From a virus, in IMG/VR virus record IMGVR_UViG_3300036766_000317, positions 1 to 64,000 of that record: DNA of 64,000 nucleotides; one strand, given 5' to 3'. Position numbers and translations under genes: made by a program. This document shows positions 55,932-64,000 of the stretch, in pieces (the first letter of the stretch is position 1; every line of letters starts with the position of its first letter). The notes beneath the pieces are model-generated. The model did no database searches, was not told the origin of the DNA, and saw only the letters and a program-made list of their open reading frames with translations.

Positions 55932-56015
55932 ATGCTAACCAAAAGAGAGAAGATTCTGGTAATTATTCTAACGGCACTAACAGTACTGGTAGCTATTATT
56001 CAATCATATAGGTGA
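55932..56015 (+). CDS. 27-aa membrane peptide
   Basis: MLTKREKILVIILTALTVLV: one hydrophobic segment after a basic start, 3 nt before the polymerase GTG. No clear Shine-Dalgarno. Either a real small membrane peptide or a leader that feeds ribosomes to the polymerase start. Confidence 0.4.
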   Translation: MLTKREKILVIILTALTVLVAIIQSYR

Positions 56016-56018
56016 ACT

Positions 56019-58604
56019 GTGGAAGGCTTCTTCGATCTATCTGATATGGTTACAGAATCTACTGACCACATGTGTTCTCAATGTGGTCTAGATAGAGGGT
56101 GTAAGCATCCTCGTATAGAACCATCAGGGGAGAACCGGCTTGATACTCTGATCATAGCAGAAGCCCCCGGAGAAGATGAAGATTTAGAAGGAACCCAGTT
56201 GATAGGGGAAGTTGGTCAGTTCTTCCGAAAGTTATTATCCCAAAGGGATCTTAATTTAGATAAGGACTTCAAAAAGACCAATAGTTTACGTTGTCGGCCC
56301 CCTGGAAATAGGGAGCCTACTAGACAGGAGCTTGTCTGCTGCCATCCACATATTGATAAACTGATTCGGGAAATTAAACCTAAGTTTATATGGTTGATGG
56401 GAGCTGCTGCAATCGAATCCTATTTCATGTCACGATTCTCCACACTGACACCTACTCGATGGAGAGGATTGTGCATTCCTGATTTTGAATCAGGAGCTTG
56501 GATTATCCCTATCTTTCATCCATCTTATGCAAAAAGGAATGAGGATAATCCCATACTACTTTCCCAATACATCAGGGACCTTGATTTTGCTATTAAATGT
56601 ATCAAAACAAAGCCCGACATCCGTTCAATTCCCCGTCCCGATCTTGATTCCGTTCGTATCATCAAAGATTATGACGAAGTTTGTGATTGTTTGGAAGACT
56701 TGATTGACCACCCTCCTGAATTTTTATTCTATGACTATGAAACTACAGGACTGAAACCATATAGAGCAGGGCATAAGATTGCTTCCGTATCCTATAGTGT
56801 GAATAAGAAAGCAGTGGCTTTTCCTCTTCAACGACACTGGACTCTTTTGATGCAGAAGGAGATTGAAAAGAGATGGAAGAAAGTTCTTGAAGGCCCCTCT
56901 AAAAAGATAGCTCATAACATTCCGTTTGAAGATGTGTGGTCTAGGATCATCCTCAACACCGTTCCTAGAAACTGGCACTGGTGTACGATGACCGCTGCCC
57001 ACATCATCGACAACAGACCGAAATATACGGGATTGAAGTTTCAATCGTTTCTTCATTGGGGACTTCCTGATTATAGTAAAAGCATTTCTCCTTATCTGAA
57101 TCAATCCGATGAAAGAGGATTCAATCGAGTAATGGAAGCCCCTCTGAATCAGCTCCTGCAATATGGGGCAATCGATTCTTTAATGTGTGAATGGTTGTAT
57201 TGGCAACAGCAACCTTTGATCGATTCCCACTTAGCAAAGGGTCTTGATCTATTCATTGAGGGAGATTTGACTTTCGCAGACATGCAGATTAACGGGATTA
57301 ACGTGGATGCCGACTATTACAAGCGTTCCCATATTGAGTTAGAGCATAGAATCGAAGAGCGAAAGAAAGAGCTGTTGGAGTTCGATGAATGCAAGCTATT
57401 TCTCAAAGAGACGGGAAGGGAAATCAATCTCGGATCATCTGACGATTTGCGACTTTTGTTTTACAACCTATTGAAACTTTCCCCATTGAAGAAAACTGAT
57501 AAAGGCACTCCACAAGTGGATGCTGATTCCTTAGCGAAGATTGAAAGTCCACTTGCAAAAGAAATAACTGCCTTGGCTAAGATTAAGAAAGTAGATGGGA
57601 CATACATATCCCAATTTATGAGGGAGATTGATGATGACGGAAGGATTCATCCGTTCTTTAACCTTAATACAGTAAGAACGTATCGCTCCAGTGGAGATCG
57701 GCCCAACATACAAAATACCCCCGTCCGTAATGAAGAGGCTAAACGATATGCCAGGTCTGGCATAAAACCCTCTTCGGGATGGATAATACTTGACTGGGAC
57801 TATAACGCAAATGAGGTGAAAACCGGTGCATGTTATACACAAGACCCCGAATTGATCCGTTATTGTAAAGATCCTACCACAGATATGCACAGAGATTCTG
57901 CCAGGGAAATCTTTGTTTTGCCAAAAGCTGTTGATTCTTTTTGGAAAGATAAACAGACGGGCAGTAAACTTCGATTCTTTGTTAAGAATGGTTTTATATT
58001 TCCTGAGTGGTATGGATCTTATTACAGAAATTGTGCTACAAATATTTGGAGGGAATGTTCTAAATTGAAAACTGACTCAGGCATTACTGTCTTAGAACAT
58101 CTACAGAATGTTGGTATCATAACAAAGGTAAGTAAAGCAGAGGAGCAATTCATTGAGCATGTCAGAGATGTAGAAAAAGATTATTGGAAAAAATTCAATG
58201 TATTCAAGAAGTGGCAGGAGGAACATTATCGAAGATACGAAAAGAATGGGTATATAGAACTGTTCACAGGATTCCGTTGTTCCGGTTATTTAGGCAGGAA
58301 TGAGTTGGTTAACTATTTATTCCAGGGCACCGCATTTCATTGGCTTCTGTGGAGTGTCATTCAGATCAATGCCGAATTCCGAGAGCGTAAGATGGAATCA
58401 AAGGTTATTGCTCAGATACATGATAATGCCATTCTCGACTGCCCCCCTGATGAAAAAGAAGATGTCATTGGTCTTTGTACAGAAGTTGCTACACAACGAT
58501 TGAGGGAACAGTATCCTTGGATCATTGTTCCTTTGGCTATCGAGTGGGAGGAAACGGGCATCGACCAATCGTGGTATTCTAAATCCGATATTAAGGAGGA
58601 TTAG
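56019..58604 (+). CDS. fusion of family 4 uracil-DNA glycosylase and family A DNA polymerase
   Basis: 861 aa, GTG start. Residues about 1-195: UDG family 4 type with CSQCGLDRGCKHP (Fe-S cysteines), IIAEAPGEDEDLEG (motif 1), RCRPPGNREPTRQELVCC and the catalytic FHPSYAKRN. Residues about 215-400: 3'-5' exonuclease (FYDYETTGLKPY, AHNIPFEDVW, YGAIDSLM). Residues about 420-861: polymerase with motif A DWDYNANEVKTGA near 589, motif B RFFVKNGFIFPEWYG near 650, and motif C AQIHDNAIL near 799, where the usual HDE is HDN. No 5' nuclease domain; that is the separate gene at 63377. Confidence 0.9.
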   Translation: MEGFFDLSDMVTESTDHMCSQCGLDRGCKHPRIEPSGENRLDTLIIAEAPGEDEDLEGTQLIGEVGQFFRKLLSQRDLNLDKDFKKTNSLRCRPPGNREPTRQELVCCHPHIDKLIREIKPKFIWLMGAAAIESYFMSRFSTLTPTRWRGLCIPDFESGAWIIPIFHPSYAKRNEDNPILLSQYIRDLDFAIKCIKTKPDIRSIPRPDLDSVRIIKDYDEVCDCLEDLIDHPPEFLFYDYETTGLKPYRAGHKIASVSYSVNKKAVAFPLQRHWTLLMQKEIEKRWKKVLEGPSKKIAHNIPFEDVWSRIILNTVPRNWHWCTMTAAHIIDNRPKYTGLKFQSFLHWGLPDYSKSISPYLNQSDERGFNRVMEAPLNQLLQYGAIDSLMCEWLYWQQQPLIDSHLAKGLDLFIEGDLTFADMQINGINVDADYYKRSHIELEHRIEERKKELLEFDECKLFLKETGREINLGSSDDLRLLFYNLLKLSPLKKTDKGTPQVDADSLAKIESPLAKEITALAKIKKVDGTYISQFMREIDDDGRIHPFFNLNTVRTYRSSGDRPNIQNTPVRNEEAKRYARSGIKPSSGWIILDWDYNANEVKTGACYTQDPELIRYCKDPTTDMHRDSAREIFVLPKAVDSFWKDKQTGSKLRFFVKNGFIFPEWYGSYYRNCATNIWRECSKLKTDSGITVLEHLQNVGIITKVSKAEEQFIEHVRDVEKDYWKKFNVFKKWQEEHYRRYEKNGYIELFTGFRCSGYLGRNELVNYLFQGTAFHWLLWSVIQINAEFRERKMESKVIAQIHDNAILDCPPDEKEDVIGLCTEVATQRLREQYPWIIVPLAIEWEETGIDQSWYSKSDIKED

Positions 58605-58605
58605 T

Positions 58606-58824
58606 ATGACACAAAAATTATGGAAGACAGCGGTATGTTTCTTCGGCTTAATGGTTGAAAAATTGATCCATCAACACAACACCCATGGGTTTTCAGGATG
58701 GGATTCAGAATCAAATGTTTCCAATGCAACGCTTCTTCGTAAACTGCGTGAGAATATAGAAAAAGAGGATTGGGTTGATGTAGCCAATCTGGCTATGATT
58801 CTTGATTACCGAAGAGGTACTTAA
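58606..58824 (+). CDS. 72-aa hypothetical protein
   Basis: Start at 58606 follows AAGGAGGATTAGT. MTQKLWKTAVCFFGLMVEKL, then SNVSNATLLRKLRENIEKED and WVDVANLAMIL. Helical; the phage pattern 'DVANFAMM' near the end is common in small proteins. Function unknown. Confidence 0.7.
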   Translation: MTQKLWKTAVCFFGLMVEKLIHQHNTHGFSGWDSESNVSNATLLRKLRENIEKEDWVDVANLAMILDYRRGT

Positions 58825-58851
58825 AATTTGATATTAAGGAGGATTAGAAAA

Positions 58852-59016
58852 ATGTATGTAAAAATCAAATACATAGATGGGACGGAACAAAAAGAATACT
58901 GTGAAAGTTTCTCAGTTACAAAATACGGCAACCTACTTTCTATTTGCAAAGGACGAAACGAACACATCATATACATAAATATGCAAACCGTCAAATCTTT
59001 TCAAGAGGAGGATTAG
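58852..59016 (+). CDS. 54-aa beta-rich protein
   Basis: Start at 58852 has AAGGAGG. MYVKIKYIDGTEQKEYCESF then strands IYINMQTVKSFQEED. No family recognised. Confidence 0.65.
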   Translation: MYVKIKYIDGTEQKEYCESFSVTKYGNLLSICKGRNEHIIYINMQTVKSFQEED

Positions 59017-59017
59017 T

Positions 59018-59335
59018 ATGTCCTTGCACATAAAAGATATAGATTTAACAGAGACCACAACTAGATATTTACTAAGAAATCTACGAATAGTGCTATCTGC
59101 ACCTGATTTAACTGAACAAATGGCTCAGATTATATTAGACGAAGGAGGTTATTTTGTTTACCATGAAAATGAATTACTTGGTATATCTCCATTTAACTCA
59201 GATTTTGAATGGAAACCTACTTCCTTCTTTCTAGCTAAAGGAACTGATCTTAAAATAGCCCCTTTAATATATGGAGAAGGAAACTGTATTGGTTTTATAA
59301 GACTAGAGGAAAATAACTATGCCACTCCATATTGA
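59018..59335 (+). CDS. 105-aa hypothetical protein
   Basis: MSLHIKDIDLTETTTRYLLR then LSAPDLTEQMAQIILDEGGY, mixed helix and strand. GAGGAGG precedes ATG. Overlaps the clamp-loader gene by 17 nt. No family recognised. Confidence 0.65.
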   Translation: MSLHIKDIDLTETTTRYLLRNLRIVLSAPDLTEQMAQIILDEGGYFVYHENELLGISPFNSDFEWKPTSFFLAKGTDLKIAPLIYGEGNCIGFIRLEENNYATPY

Positions 59336-60236
59336 GCACCGCCCAAAACAGTTATCCGAGATATTCGGAAACAAAGCCCTTGTAGATAGTCTAGAAACAA
59401 TCATGTCCAGGAAGTCGGACTATCCTCATGCTATTCTTATTCATGGTCCTTCAGGGTGTGGGAAGACAACCATAGCTCGTATCATTGGAACCTTACTAGA
59501 ATGTGAAACCATTGAAGAATACAATATGTCCAACACAAGAGGAATTGATACTATACGGGAACTCAATGATGCTTGTATGTATCTCCCTCTAATGGGAAAT
59601 ACCCGTGTGTATATCTTCGATGAGGTTCACCGCCAAACTAAAGATGCCCAGAATGCCATGCTAAAGCTGTTAGAAGATCCGCCCGCTCATGTGTACATTA
59701 TTCTTTGTACCACGGATCCCGAACAACTTCTTCCTACAGTCAGGGGAAGATGTCATACTTACCAAGTGAGACCTCTAAAATCAGATGAAATGATGGCTCT
59801 ACTTAAATCCGTTTTGAAGAAGGAAAAAGTAGAAGACTACCCGGAAAAGATACTGAGAGAAATAGCCCTATTATCAGAAGGACATCCGCGTAATGCCCTC
59901 GTTATGTTGGATTCTATAATAGACTTAACCGACACAGATACAGCTCTTGCAGTGCTGTCTACCATCTCAACAGTTGAAGCATCGACTAAAGAGATTTGTC
60001 AAGCTATCTTAAAAGGACAATCATGGGACAGCATACGAGAGACGGTAAAGAACGTCCTTCTTGAGACTGAACCAGAAAAGATACGACAATCGGTTCTTGG
60101 TTACATGACTTCCGTTGTCCTTAACTGCAAAACACACGACAAAGCTGTTGCCATCATCGATATCTTTTCCGAAACCATATTCTATAACGGACGATCTGGA
60201 ATTGTGAAGATGATTTATGCAGCTTTGAAACAGTAG
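59319..60236 (+). CDS. clamp-loader ATPase (RFC/DnaX-like)
   Basis: 305 aa AAA+ protein. Walker A IHGPSGCGKTTIARIIG at residues 41-57, Walker B YIFDEVHRQTKDAQNAML, sensor-1 IILCTTDPEQLLPTVRGRCH (with RFC-type R-G-R-C), sensor-2 ALLSEGHPRNALVMLDS. C-terminal helical collar to residue 305. Opens and loads the sliding clamp at 54879. Weak Shine-Dalgarno; overlap with upstream gene implies coupling. Confidence 0.85.
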   Translation: MPLHIEHRPKQLSEIFGNKALVDSLETIMSRKSDYPHAILIHGPSGCGKTTIARIIGTLLECETIEEYNMSNTRGIDTIRELNDACMYLPLMGNTRVYIFDEVHRQTKDAQNAMLKLLEDPPAHVYIILCTTDPEQLLPTVRGRCHTYQVRPLKSDEMMALLKSVLKKEKVEDYPEKILREIALLSEGHPRNALVMLDSIIDLTDTDTALAVLSTISTVEASTKEICQAILKGQSWDSIRETVKNVLLETEPEKIRQSVLGYMTSVVLNCKTHDKAVAIIDIFSETIFYNGRSGIVKMIYAALKQ

Positions 60237-60239
60237 AAA

Positions 60240-60268
60240 TTGGACATCCTTGAAAACTTTGCTATACT
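60240..60268 (+). promoter_or_regulatory. promoter of the SSB/recombination genes
   Basis: TTGGAC, 17-bp spacer ending TGC, TATACT (extended -10), overlapping the end of the clamp-loader gene by nothing (stop at 60236). Leader 20-25 nt. Confidence 0.65.
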
Positions 60269-60292
60269 TTTTATGAACGTGAGGTGATGAAT

Positions 60293-60817
60293 ATGGATAG
60301 AAAAACTCTAAAGGATTCTCTGAAGTTGGATATTATGTCTCTGGACACCGCTTGTCTTGAACAAGCTTCTCTCTACGAAGAAATGGGGGAAGATTGGGCT
60401 GAAGCTATTGCTGAACGGGATAGGGTCAAGGAACGATTGACAGCAAAACGTGCCGAGATAGATGAAGATGTTAGGAAACATCCAGAAAACTATGGTAGTG
60501 GGGACAAGATCACGGAAACCTGGATAGCTAACAAAGTATCCCAGAATGCTGAAATCGTTACTTTAAATGATGAATTGATCACTTGTCAGTATGATGTCAA
60601 CATGCTGTCTACTGGTAAAGAGTCCATCGAACATCGCGGCAATGCCCTTAAATTCCTTATTGAATTGTATAAAGGAAATTACTTTGCGGCTTCTTCAAGA
60701 CGTTTTCCGGAAGCAGCCGAAGCTGCGGCAACTTCTCAAGATAATCAAGGCAAGTCGATGGATAATCATCCGAGATTACTGAAAAGAAGGATTCAGAGCA
60801 ATGGGCAATCTTCCTGA
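60293..60817 (+). CDS. helical protein, probable recombination/SSB accessory
   Basis: 174 aa from the ATG at 60293 (GAGGTGA upstream). MDRKTLKDSLKLDIMSLDTA, coiled coil YEEMGEDWAEAIAERDRVKE, KSIEHRGNALKFLIELYKGN. The last segment, K-x-S-x-x-H-x-x-x-A-L-x-x-L-I-x-L-Y, resembles phage recombination-mediator-like proteins next to SSB genes. The assignment is by context; a family name cannot be given with certainty. Confidence 0.55.
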   Translation: MDRKTLKDSLKLDIMSLDTACLEQASLYEEMGEDWAEAIAERDRVKERLTAKRAEIDEDVRKHPENYGSGDKITETWIANKVSQNAEIVTLNDELITCQYDVNMLSTGKESIEHRGNALKFLIELYKGNYFAASSRRFPEAAEAAATSQDNQGKSMDNHPRLLKRRIQSNGQSS

Positions 60818-60959
60818 TTGGCTGAAGACAGCCGGTCTGTTAATAGGTGTCCCGGTATATCTATACATTTTGCTACGTTGGATGACTTCGGCTGTTGTAA
60901 GGTCATACTTTGAAATAAAACAGGAATTTCAATCAATAAATAAGAAGGAGGTTGTATGA
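60801..60959 (+). CDS. 52-aa membrane-anchored peptide
   Basis: MGNLPDWLKTAGLLIGVPVY with a hydrophobic segment at residues 11-27 and a charged C-terminus carrying the AAGGAGG for the SSB gene. Overlaps both neighbours (17 nt and ATGA). Function unknown. Confidence 0.5.
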   Translation: MGNLPDWLKTAGLLIGVPVYLYILLRWMTSAVVRSYFEIKQEFQSINKKEVV

Positions 60960-61990
60960 ACACACAACAAAGAAGGGAATTGTATAGGAAGGAATCAAAC
61001 CAACGGCATGAAGAAAGTTATGCCAACAGAGAGGACACTGGACGTTTCCGAGATATCTTCGATTCCGTAGCCAAGTCGGGGGTTACTTTCTGGAAAGACA
61101 AAGAGGATGATCATGACATCTACATCGTGCCTTACGTTACTGGAAAGAATCATCCCCGCATCGCTGAAGGAAAGATGGCCATCACCTGTGATGTGTTCGT
61201 TCACAGAGGCATCGGCGTCAATCAGGATAGCTTTGTCTGCCTGAACAAATCTTACGGAAAGAAATGCCCCGTCTGTGAATACCAAGCGGAGCTTCGGGAC
61301 GCAGAAGATGCGGATGAAGATGCTGTAAGGGCTTTGAATGCTTCTCGGCGAAGTCTTTACAACATCGTTTGTCTTGATACACCAGCGACACGGGATAAAG
61401 GGGTACAGGTGTGGAACGTATCTCATTATCTATTCACCATCCCCCTCGAAGAACTTGCCCATAAGAAGAAGGGCGGAGGGAATGTTCTTTATGGGGATAT
61501 TGACAAAGGGAAGGTCATTTCTTTCCGGCGTAAAGGCACCAAATTAAATACAGAATACACTGCTTTTGAGTTCAAGGATCGGGACGAAATTCCTGACACC
61601 ATTCTCGATAGCGCCGTATGTCTCGACAATCTGATCCATATCCCGACAGACGAGGAAGTCTCTACAGCTTTCTGGGAGTCAAAAGAAGGGGAAGAGAAAC
61701 CTTCTGAGACAGAGAAAGAAGAGCGGAAGCCGAAAGAGGAAGTAAGAAAGACAGAAACCACAGTAGAAGAGAAGGATGTCCCTGAATCCATAACTGAATC
61801 GGGGGAATTGGAATGTCCTTCTGGGGCTGTTATCGGCAAGGACTACAATCAGTATGAGGAATGCCGTCCTTGCGAAGAGCGAAAGGCTTGTCGCGCTCTG
61901 CTCGACAAAATGGAGGAAGAGACCGAAGCTAAGAAGAAAGCGGAGGCAAAAGCCCCTGAGAAGAAGAAACTCACCAGAAGGGAGAAGTAA
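60956..61990 (+). CDS. single-stranded DNA-binding protein (gp32-like)
   Basis: 344 aa. Basic N-terminus (NTQQRRELYRKESNQRHEES), core with VTFWKDKEDDHDIYIVPYVT and a zinc-type cluster KSYGKKCPVCEYQAEL plus upstream FVHRGIG, then SRRSLYNIVCLDTP. The C-terminal third is acidic/lysine-rich with repeated EEK and contains a second cysteine group (ECPSGAVIG, ECRPCEERKACRALLDKM). Coats ssDNA at the fork and partners with the recombinase next to it. TAATG junction with the recombinase. Confidence 0.8.
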   Translation: MNTQQRRELYRKESNQRHEESYANREDTGRFRDIFDSVAKSGVTFWKDKEDDHDIYIVPYVTGKNHPRIAEGKMAITCDVFVHRGIGVNQDSFVCLNKSYGKKCPVCEYQAELRDAEDADEDAVRALNASRRSLYNIVCLDTPATRDKGVQVWNVSHYLFTIPLEELAHKKKGGGNVLYGDIDKGKVISFRRKGTKLNTEYTAFEFKDRDEIPDTILDSAVCLDNLIHIPTDEEVSTAFWESKEGEEKPSETEKEERKPKEEVRKTETTVEEKDVPESITESGELECPSGAVIGKDYNQYEECRPCEERKACRALLDKMEEETEAKKKAEAKAPEKKKLTRREK

Positions 61991-63075
61991 TGTCAACGAT
62001 CATTAAGAAAAAAGTACAGGAGATTAAAGAAGCCATCGAATCTCCTGTAGACAATGATCTCTCCTTCATCTCTCGCACCATCAATGTGGACCTTGTTGTT
62101 TCAACAGGGTCCACATTGCTCGATCTATCTATTTCGGGAAAGAGGGTAAGAGGGGGAGGACTTCCTGGTGGGGTACTTGTAGAAATCTTCGGTCGATCTC
62201 AGTCAGGGAAGACGGCTATACTATCTGAGATTTTGGCATCTGTGCAATCCCATGGTGGGGAGACTGAAATAGAGGATCCAGAGGGCCGAGTTGATGCAGA
62301 ATACACCCGGGTTTTCGGAGTAAACATTAAAGAAAAATATAGTTATAGTCGTCCAGATACAGTAGATCAGATTTTCGCAAATGCTCAAGCATGGAAACCT
62401 GAAAATCCTAATGTCATTAATGCCCGAGGCACAGACTCTTTAGCCGCTCTAACTACTGATTTAGAAATGGGTCCTAAAGGGGACAAAATGGGCATGAGGA
62501 GAGGAAAAGAATTCTCTGCCGGATTTAGAAAGACAGCCCGTCTTATAGCTAATAATAATTGGCTATGGGTTTGTACGAACCAAGTTCGACAAGGCGATTA
62601 CGGAGAAACTACTCCAGGTGGAATGGCCACCGGCTTCTACGCTTCTGTCCGTATACAGTTACGACAACAGGAGAAGATCGAAAAATCCATCACTCTTGAA
62701 AAAGAAAAAACAGGATCGGAAGAGAAGAAGGAAAAAAAGGACAAGAAGTCTGGGGTGGAAGTTACGAAAGTAATTGGCATATTGACAGAAGCCACGGTAA
62801 TCAAAAGCATCGATGATCCGTATCGAGTAGCTCCAATCTATATCATATTCGGATATGGTGTCGATGACATTCGAGGTAACCTACAATATTGTAAAGACAT
62901 GACTAATAATACCACCTACTCTTGTCCAGATGGTAGAACCTTTGTCTCAATTAATATGGCTATTCAGCATATTGAAAACGAAAATTTGGAAAAGGTTCTG
63001 AAAGAAAGAACTATTGATCTTTGGGAAGAAATCGAAAAGAAGTTTGAAGCCAAACGCAATCCGAAAGTGAGGTAG
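61990..63075 (+). CDS. RecA/UvsX-like recombinase
   Basis: 361 aa. VSTGSTLLDLSISGKRVRGG, Walker A IFGRSQSGKTAILSEILA at residues 67-84, TEIEDPEGRVDAEYTRVFG, Walker B-like PNVINARGTDSLAAL, and LWVCTNQVRQGDYGETTPGG. An additional charged insertion (KEKTGSEEKKEKKDKKSG) at about residues 236-255 lies in the C-terminal half. Performs strand exchange and recombination-dependent replication. Confidence 0.85.
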   Translation: MSTIIKKKVQEIKEAIESPVDNDLSFISRTINVDLVVSTGSTLLDLSISGKRVRGGGLPGGVLVEIFGRSQSGKTAILSEILASVQSHGGETEIEDPEGRVDAEYTRVFGVNIKEKYSYSRPDTVDQIFANAQAWKPENPNVINARGTDSLAALTTDLEMGPKGDKMGMRRGKEFSAGFRKTARLIANNNWLWVCTNQVRQGDYGETTPGGMATGFYASVRIQLRQQEKIEKSITLEKEKTGSEEKKEKKDKKSGVEVTKVIGILTEATVIKSIDDPYRVAPIYIIFGYGVDDIRGNLQYCKDMTNNTTYSCPDGRTFVSINMAIQHIENENLEKVLKERTIDLWEEIEKKFEAKRNPKVR

Positions 63076-63077
63076 AA

Positions 63078-63380
63078 ATGGACGATCATTGGAAAACAGA
63101 GGTGTCTGCACATATTGGCACAAACGTCTTTTTCCTTGAAACACTAGGGCCCATTATGGGTTCCATTGCCAGAACAAATGAAGGCGGTCTTTTCATTCTG
63201 AGTCCAAGAGCTGTAGGTCCTCAGGGATTAGGACGACTTCCTGGACTACCTGACAAGGTATTTCTGCTTACAAAACCTCTCTACATCTGGCCCGTCAAAG
63301 CCCCAGATGTTTTAGCTGCATATACAAAATCAACCACAGGTCTTATTTTGGTAAACAAAATATCCCCGGTGCCAAAATGA
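63078..63380 (+). CDS. 100-aa hypothetical protein
   Basis: MDDHWKTEVSAHIGTNVFFL, then GGLFILSPRAVGPQGLGRLP and SVALYIWPVKAPDVLAAY-like strands. AGTGAGG upstream. ATGA overlap with the nuclease gene. No family recognised; located between recombinase and 5' nuclease. Confidence 0.65.
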   Translation: MDDHWKTEVSAHIGTNVFFLETLGPIMGSIARTNEGGLFILSPRAVGPQGLGRLPGLPDKVFLLTKPLYIWPVKAPDVLAAYTKSTTGLILVNKISPVPK

Positions 63381-64000
63381 TCCTACTACTGGATAGTAAT
63401 TCAATCTGCCACCAAATGAAACATGGTATGACTGATCTTTCTTTCCACGAAAAAAAAGTGGGCGTTATATTTGGTTTCCTGAGGCAGCTTCTTTCCCTCG
63501 CAAAGAAATTTGAATCCAACAGATTCGTCTTTGCTTGGGATTCTCGATCATCGGTACGGAGTCAATTCTTTCCCGAATATAAAGGAAGACGTAAGAAGGA
63601 GAAAACTCTAGAAGAGAAAGAGTTGGACGATATTGCCTATTCACAATTTAATGCCCTTCAATACGAAATCCTAGCAGAAATTGGATTCTTGAATTCCTTC
63701 TCTCAAGAGGGCTATGAGGCGGATGATATTATAGCCTCAATAGTTCGCTGCAATAATAAAGAAAAGATCGTTATTATTTCTACGGACGAAGACTTGTACC
63801 AACTTCTTTCTGAGAACGTGACCATATACTCGATACGAAAGAAGCAGGAATATACACACCACAATCTTTGGAAGGATTGTCGAGTCCCTCCCCAGGATTG
63901 GCCTGATGTCAAAAGTATAGCCGGTTGTAGTTCGGACGACATTCCGGGAGTTGTTGGTGTGGGAGAGAAAACGGCTTGTAAGTATCTCAATCGTCAATTA
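63377..64000 (+). CDS. 5'-3' exonuclease (FEN/PIN family), 3' end outside window
   Basis: At least 208 aa; the frame stays open to the window edge. LLLDSNSICHQMKHG (metal aspartate), FVFAWDSRSSVRSQFFPEYK, EGYEADDIIASIV, IISTDEDLYQLLSENV and the helix-hairpin DDIPGVVGVGEKTACKYLN. Removes RNA primers/flaps and replaces the missing 5' nuclease domain of the PolA fusion. Starts with ATGA overlap on the upstream gene. Confidence 0.85.
   Translation, partial: MILLLDSNSICHQMKHGMTDLSFHEKKVGVIFGFLRQLLSLAKKFESNRFVFAWDSRSSVRSQFFPEYKGRRKKEKTLEEKELDDIAYSQFNALQYEILAEIGFLNSFSQEGYEADDIIASIVRCNNKEKIVIISTDEDLYQLLSENVTIYSIRKKQEYTHHNLWKDCRVPPQDWPDVKSIAGCSSDDIPGVVGVGEKTACKYLNRQL

Noticed and set aside
1-64000. 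Temperate phage or integrated prophage
   Set aside because: No integrase, excisionase, att-like duplication or lysogeny repressor cluster seen; the rest of the genome is not visible, so this is limited to the window.

Overview
The window is part of a tailed double-stranded DNA phage (Caudoviricetes) that reads with the standard genetic code. It carries a lambda-E-like capsid protein with a D-like decoration protein, a prohead protease/scaffold, portal and both terminase subunits. It also carries a largely phage-encoded replication and recombination set: family A polymerase, separate 5' nuclease, sliding clamp, clamp loader, DnaB-like helicase, primase, gp32-like SSB and a RecA-like recombinase. 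I saw no integrase or lysogeny module. The tail module lies outside the window, so morphology and host cannot be read from it; Shine-Dalgarno sites are strong (AAAGGAGG type).

Layout. (1) 1-23.3 kb, minus strand, virion genes transcribed right to left from a promoter at about 23.28 kb: small terminase, two tiny genes, large terminase, a block of fibre-like structural proteins, portal, a nine-gene cassette of glycosyltransferases, methyltransferases and radical-SAM enzymes (3.5-12.65 kb), protease/scaffold, decoration protein, major capsid protein. (2) 23.3-26.3 kb, mostly non-coding: degenerate repeats near terS, one small minus-strand gene, TATCAA iterons at 11-bp spacing, about 1.4 kb with no recognisable gene, then rightward promoters and a long leader. 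(3) 26.35-38.07 kb, plus strand: an island of about 33 mostly very small genes, many cysteine-rich. Sixteen of them are preceded, 19-51 nt before the start codon, by one of two families of two-hairpin elements. (4) 38.1-45.5 kb: small regulators, SF2 helicase, primase, winged-helix replication proteins, DnaB-like helicase. (5) 45.8-53.4 kb: a preQ0/7-deazaguanine DNA-modification module (QueD, QueE, FolE, QueC, DpdA-like) with an extra SPASM-type radical SAM, a KTSC protein, a HAD phosphatase and an FkbM methyltransferase with a zinc-cluster tail. (6) 53.4-64 kb: HNH-AP2 endonuclease, sliding clamp, UDG-PolA fusion, clamp loader, SSB, recombinase, 5' nuclease (cut by the window edge).

How it fits together: the replication genes copy the genome, the Que/DpdA module probably replaces some guanines with a 7-deazaguanine to evade restriction, and the late cassette embedded between portal and protease probably builds and attaches a modified glycan, most plausibly to virion proteins. 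Many gene junctions are 4-nt ATGA overlaps. Most promoters I could find share TTGACA, a 17-bp spacer and an extended TGn-TATAMT -10.
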